From assembly GCF_902148845.1 (NCBI RefSeq), contig NC_043751.1, positions 29,922,601-29,986,600 of the forward strand: a stretch of 64,000 nucleotides of DNA, read 5' to 3'. A program made the translations under genes and the position numbers. Source of the DNA: Salarias fasciatus. Lineage: Eukaryota > Chordata > Actinopteri > Blenniiformes > Blenniidae. The notes under the pieces are model-generated. The model did no database searches and was not told the origin of the DNA. It saw nothing but the letters and a program-made list of their open reading frames with translations. Positions 58,521 through 64,000 of the stretch are shown here, one piece after another. Each line of letters begins with the position of its first letter. The stretch's first letter is position 1.

Positions 58521-60710
58521 AAAGAAAAGTTAACTTTGGATACTTGAACCCTTTTTGTTGAATTTATGTTGAATTTGTGTTTTAATACTGCCACTGAAGA
58601 AATATGTTTTCTCCATAGTCCAGTATTGGTTGTGATAAGTTCAATGAGTGGTGATTCTCAGCTAAATCTACATAAATTGAGCTTTCTTTGAAGCAGTTTC
58701 TCGGCAGTTGTATTTTTAATTTCATATAGTTTTCCTGAAAATACTAACTGAGTTTGTTCAATATGTCCGTTCGTGAAATATTCTGATTGTTGTCTCATAA
58801 CTATGATTAACCTTAATGGGAGTAACTGCTTCAAAATTACCAGCGTTACTAAAGGCATTACTATTTTTAGTATCAACTCATCTAACTAATTACTACTGAC
58901 ATCTATCTATGTCAGTCGAAGTATGTCAGTGAATGGAGAAATGCTATCTGCAGTTTCAATTTAGAAAGAAACAACACTGCTAACTTGTTTGTCTCTTCTG
59001 ATCTCTGCTCTGTCCTGTCATCCCCAACCTCCCGTCAATGGAAAGTTTCTTCCTTTTAAAGAGGGGTATTTTCTTTCCACAGTTGCTTAGAATTGCTCAT
59101 GTGGAACTGTTGGGTTTTTATCTGCAAAATTATATGGAAATGACAGTTTTACTTTGCACTATGTAAATAAAGCTGAATTGAATTCAATACAGAGTTGTGT
59201 TATGCATATTACAATGCAATAATAATTTAAAGTGCATAATGTGAAATATTGATTATATTTAAAAAATGCTAAATAATTAAATTAAATGAAATATTATGCA
59301 TTTCACTGTCTTTTGTTAAAAAAAAATATTTTAAAACCGATACATTGTACCTTGTTGCCAACTCCTCAGTTCAGAAAGTTCTAAATTACATCCTCAGGTA
59401 ATTTGCATAGCTGCTCATTTGCATAGTTTGATCTAATGAGATGATGACATATAAAATCGATACATTGTTGCAACTCCTCAGTTTGGAAAGTTGTAAATGA
59501 TGTCATCATACAATATTGCTGCAAAGTGCATCACATGACATGACAGAGACACAGCCATAGACCCTGATCATTTGAAGACACCCTTTAAATGGAAGTACAG
59601 ATATCTACTGACATACATCTATTGTGTTTTTTATTCTGTGACAAATGTAGAAGTCTTGTCTCATATTATCACACAGCAACATTTGGATAATTTAAATTCA
59701 TGTAATGTTTCCTGTTTGTAAATTGAATTTACAATTGCACATTTCCTTTAGTTTTACTGCAAAACAAGCAAGCAAAAAAAAAAAGTGATCCAGTTATCAT
59801 AATTTTTGAGAGGTGTAAAAAATGGGGACAGGTTCATTCATTCATTCATTTTCCTTGCCGCTTGTCCTTTGCAGGGTTGCAGGGGGGCTTGAGTCAATCC
59901 CAGCTTCATATGGGCGAGGTCAGGGTGCATCCTGGACAGTTTGCCACTCTGTGGCAGGGCCAACTCATATATGTATCTGTATATCTGTATATGTATCTAT
60001 TGTCCTATTTTCAGACTTTTAGCTGCTGTTTTTGCATTGTTCAGTGTTGATTTCACATGCATGTTTTGTTCCTAATGTGTATTTTTGTATGTTTGTAAAA
60101 GTGGATCTGGGTCCCTGCAGTCCCTGCAGAGATGTATAGCGGGTGGGCCACAGCTTCCTGAATCTTTAAATGGTTTGGATCAATTGGTGACCCAATCATG
60201 GGAGAGACTCCTGAATTTTGGACAAGAAGGACCATTATCGTCACACTCCAAGAGGAGGGCAGGCCATAAAGGTTTATTGCAAACAAAGCTGTTTTCAGAT
60301 AGCTGCTTCATGAATTGGACCATGTTCTCCAGGTTCTCCACCTCCATTGTTGAATCAGCTGCCCGGAGCTGAGGTCGTAAGGTCGTGCAGAGATGCGGTC
60401 GTTGTATCAGTCCGTTGTGGTGAAGAAGGAGCTGGGGCTGGGCACTCCCTTAGAGATAGGGTGAGGAGCTCCCCAGGGAGGTGTCCAGGAGGCACCTCTT
60501 AAGGATGCCTCCTGGACACCTCCCTGGGGAGTTGTTCCGGGCATGTCCCACCGGGAGGAGACCCCGGGGAAGACCTGGGACACGCCGGCGAGACTATGTC
60601 TCTCAGCTGGCCTGGGAACACCAGGCTGAACTCTGCTTTGAAACAAGATGAGTTTATCTTAACAGGCCTACAGTTTCATCTTTGCACCCTTCGTCTGGAG
60701 GAGAGCCTTA
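58521..60710. other. Long spacer body (11/12)
   Basis: One CATAACTATGATTA block (about 58793-59185), then long-spacer sequence as in 3/4 and 9/10. No gene supported. Confidence 0.55.
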
Positions 60711-61058
60711 CGGCCCGAACGCACTGGACGCGCCTCCCATGTTAACCTATCTGACTGGCCGCACACAACGCGCAGGGGAGCGCCGCGCTCTGCAGCGCGC
60801 CCGCTCCGCTTCGTTCTATTTTTCACGCGAGCTGCGAGCGGTGAGAGCGCCAATTGGCAAGCTTGATCAAGCAGATCGGACCAGACAGGAAATCGGAAAC
60901 AGAAAAGGCAAGAGAATCCGGTCAATTTTCAAAATAAAATAAATTAAATGACGATTAGTTACGGTGTTGCTCGTCCGTCTGTCACTCGGGTCTAATCACA
61001 AGAGAGACGGACACACACACAAACAGACATACGCATGTACGCACCCAATCTAACACGC

Positions 61059-61128
<70 letters not shown>

Positions 61129-61419
61129 ACACACACAGCGACAGAGACTCGCGTGATGCAGAAAAAAAGAGGACAGGAGGAGAAAAAGTCTCTCCACAGG
61201 TCACCAAAACACACACATCCATACTGGCAGAGCGAGACAGAGGGAACAAACGTGAAAACCGAGAGCAGACGGATCAGCCGAGAGCAGCTGATGTGTCACC
61301 AGGCGGAGAGCGCAGGCAGCAGATACGCACCCAGTGCGAACAGCCAAGAGCCGGCGCGGAGACGTTTGCGGCGCGCGCGGCGCCTCCGCTACGCTTCCGC
61401 GTCCAGTGCATTCCTGGCG
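60711..61419. mobile_element. TIR-bearing MITE with CA repeat (11/12)
   Basis: Inverted ends as in 20783-21447; CA microsatellite about 61063-61137. A GCGGCGCGCGCGGCG-type insertion near 61360 is unique to this copy. Confidence 0.65.
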
Positions 61420-62054
61420 TTAAAGGAGCACAGCGCAGTTTGCTCGTTTTACGCGAAACACCGACCCCTGCAGGCCTTAGGCGCAACTGTAGCTTAGTGA
61501 AAAGCTGGTGTCTGTGGCTTGTGTCCATGTACGTGCACAGAAGAGGGGAACTCCTTCCTCGCTCTTTTAGCAGCGCTCGAGTAAAATGTAAGTTTCTTTT
61601 GCCTGGTGGGGTCTGTGCTGGAGTTGTGGCAGTGCTAGAAGCCGGTCTTTTCTTACTTTCTGGAAGCTCCATCCTCAGTACTGCTCAGTTGTTGCTGCTG
61701 AGCATCTGGCGGAGTAATGGCGGACAAATCGAAACTTAGCATTAACAGGCCAGCAGGAGCGTGCATTACGTCAAGCTCAGAGCGAATCGTACCCGAATCA
61801 CTGATATTGCTGTGCCTTCAGTGCCCTGCACAGGAAAGTAGGAGCAACTGCGATCTTGCAAAAATATCTCTTGCTGCCCATCAGGCAAAGGTGAAAAAGT
61901 GTGTGGGTGTGAATAATTGATAATGTAATATTTAAAACTGCACTGTGCCCCTTTAAGTCGTCAACCTCACAGCATCAGACCCAGAGAAGCTTAGGTTGCA
62001 TTCATTCTGGATTGAATGAGGTCACCTTTAGGGCTTGAAGACACTCAAAACCAA
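61420..62054 (-). other. Common repeat and class Y flank of MT12
   Basis: Counterpart of 21448-22101, leading into the truncated gene. Confidence 0.55.
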
Positions 62055-62193
62055 ATGAAGTTATCAAATATGTTTATTTACACTCCAAATACAAAATAGA
62101 TAATCCATACAAATGTAAATGTATCAGGCCATATTCATATAAAGTGCTCCATCATGGTCATATTGATGCAAAGTGCTCCACCATGGCAGCAGG
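62055..62193 (-). pseudogene. MT12: metallothionein 3'-UTR stub
   Basis: The sequence follows the MT 3' UTR, with its poly(A) signal at 62073-62078, into the CCACCATGG block just downstream of the normal stop codon. It then switches at about 62193 to the flank of a LINE-bearing spacer, matching the sequence near 27318. No coding exon remains. The break must have removed the whole gene body, its promoter and probably a divergent partner. Confidence 0.85.
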
Positions 62194-62271
62194 ATGAAAA
62201 CACAAATTCAAAATAAATTCAACAAAAAGGGTTCAAGTATCCAAAGTTAACTTTTCTTTTGATGTTTATGC

Positions 62272-64000
62272 TTTTTTTTAACAATTTATTTATTAGTGTT
62301 TTTGCAAATACAAATCAAAGAATCATTAACAGTGATGGAGCTAGTACATAAACCCACGTCCACCCCCCACCCAAATCAAACCCTCTAAGCCAACTCGAAC
62401 CTTAGCAAAACAAATTAAAATAAAATAAAAAATAAATAAAACAGAAAATAAATTAGAGAAAAAGAAAAAAAAAAAAGGAAGCGAAGCAGTACATTTCCAT
62501 AAGTATAATCTTGTGTGTCTACACACCTATTTTCATATATGCGTAGGCAAGCCATAATAATACAGATAATGGATGAATGAGATAAGTGATAACAGTAATA
62601 ATAGTAACACCGGGCGGTGAGTGGCCCGACAGCCTCAAAGCCCAGCAAGGGTCAACAGTTGGCTGTAGAGGAGCAAACCCAGGACTATCGGCTCGCCACA
62701 TCCAGCACCCACCGCCACACCAGCAGCAGTGTTCAGCCAGTTCCCTGTGAGAGGTTATGAAGGTACCCTTTAAAGTCACCCCAACATTTTTCAAAAAGAT
62801 GAGGTTTTCTCTTCATATTAAACATAATTTTTTCAGAGGCCATGTATGATGCAATTTCTTTCAGCCACATAGAAGCAGTGGGTGGGTTTTCATTTTTCCA
62901 TAATATTGCAATGCATTTATTTCCAGCAGTTAGGGATAGCCAAAGAAAACGCTTTTTCCTCATCCCATCTAGAGCGGATAGATCCCCGAGCAAAATCAAC
63001 CTTGGCGAGTGAGGGATCTCTATCCCTGTGATATCTTTAAGTGTATTAAGAATGTGGTCTCAGAATTGTTTCAGCTTTACACAGTCCCAAAACATATGAA
63101 TTAGACTCCCTACTGCAACTTTACACCGAGGACAAAGCTCAGAAATTGTGCTATACATTTTGTGTAGTCTCTCAGGTGTAAGATAAACTCTATGAATGAG
63201 ACTGAGCTGAAGAAGCCTGTGACGGCTATTAACGGAAAAGTTTTGAGCTGTACTGCAGAGTGTTTCCCATTCAGAGTTTGTAAAGCTGAAACAAAGGTCC
63301 TGTTCCCATTTTGCTCTGCATTTCAGGGTTTTATTGGCTAACAGATCTAGTATCCTGCTGTACATCAGAGACACCATGCCCTTCGGGTGTCGGATGTCTT
63401 TTAGGATATTGCCAGATACAGGAGGTTCTGGAGATGTTACGCGTCCACATTGTTGGGAGCAGATAAAATGTCTGACCTGCAGATACTTGAAGAAGTGTGC
63501 TGCTGGAAGACTGAAGGTGTCTCTTAACTGTTCGAAGGATTTCAGTGTGTCATTTTCATAGAGGTCACCAACTGTTTGAATCCCCATGTTATACCACCTC
63601 CTTGTCAGACCGTCTCTTAGTGCAGGTGGCAGCGCTGGGTTATTTTGGAAAGGCGTGTTATTATGTAGATATGTCACACTACCAGTGCGGAGCTGTATAG
63701 TTGACCATAGTTTAGACATATGATTAATGACTGGATTATCTGTGCCGTCTTTCAAAGTATGATATAGTTTAATATAAGGGATGCCAGCCAGTGGTTCTTC
63801 TGCAGCGAAAAATTGCTCTATTTGCCTCCATGCTGGAGGATGGGACATCTCTGTCTGCCAGAACCAGAGGGCTCTCAGTTGAGCAGCCCAGTAGAAGAAG
63901 TCAAAGTTGGGGAGTTTTAACCCACCATGACGAGAGGCACTGTACAATGTTTTGATTTTAATTCTGGGCACTTTACCCCTCCATATGAACCTGGATATCA
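62272..64000 (-). mobile_element. L1/Tx1-type LINE, running off the window
   Basis: Target-duplication copy TGATGTTTATGC at 62260-62271 (one change). The C-terminal ORF2 frame runs 63060-63971 and on to the edge, starting inside KIKTLYSASRHGGLKLPNF. It keeps the 68-bp segment, so the frame is continuous where the 5/6 and 11/12 copies are broken. The stop after KLKQF is present here too. Confidence 0.9.

Noticed and set aside
1-64000. CRISPR arrays, operons, tRNA genes
   Set aside because: The repeats here are eukaryotic transposons and microsatellites; the tRNA-like heads belong to SINE-type repeats and do not look like functional tRNA genes.

Overview
The window is vertebrate, almost certainly teleost, DNA. 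The genes have short GT-AG introns and AATAAA signals. The repeats are typical of fish: tRNA-like SINE-type repeats, L1/Tx1-type and L2-type LINEs, hAT, pogo and TTAA-type MITEs, and CA, TATC and TA microsatellites. The species cannot be named from the sequence.

The only host protein genes I can support are metallothioneins. Eleven complete three-exon copies (MT1 to MT11 here) and one 3'-UTR stub lie between 4.4 and 62.2 kb. Each copy encodes 61 residues. The exon-3 half is a normal vertebrate alpha domain with 11 Cys. The exon 1-2 half is not normal: it carries 13 Cys and one His, with a CCCC-D-CCC run, where ordinary fish metallothioneins have 9 Cys. Most copies therefore hold 24 Cys in 61 residues, and MT8 holds 25.

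Layout: 0-4 kb, a piece of array spacer, a TA microsatellite, a 2.1-kb palindromic hAT-like element and a pogo-like MITE. 4.4-7 kb, MT1 (minus) and its upstream region. 7.6-10.7 kb, a Ty3/gypsy fossil and nested MITEs. From 11 kb the genes form divergent pairs: MT2/MT3, MT4/MT5, MT6/MT7, MT8/MT9 and MT10/MT11, with 2-4 kb between partners. Convergent spacers of 4.7-7 kb separate the pairs. The window ends in MT12, cut off in its 3' UTR and fused to another LINE-bearing spacer.

Every gene has a TATA box, a proximal metal-response element (MRE, core TGCRCNC) and an inverted CCAAT. A clustered set of MRE cores sits 1.0-1.5 kb upstream, next to a TATC microsatellite. Three of the divergent regions also carry a GC-rich dispersed repeat joined to about 150 bp of 28S rRNA sequence. 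The expected biology is metal-inducible, high-dosage production of one thiol-rich protein.

Promoter class (A or B), 3'-flank class (X or Y), spacer orientation and the presence or absence of nested insertions let much of the array history be read. There was a LINE insertion before amplification, later spacer deletions, one probable inversion between MT4 and MT7, a spacer fusion between MT3 and MT4, and a large deletion at MT12.
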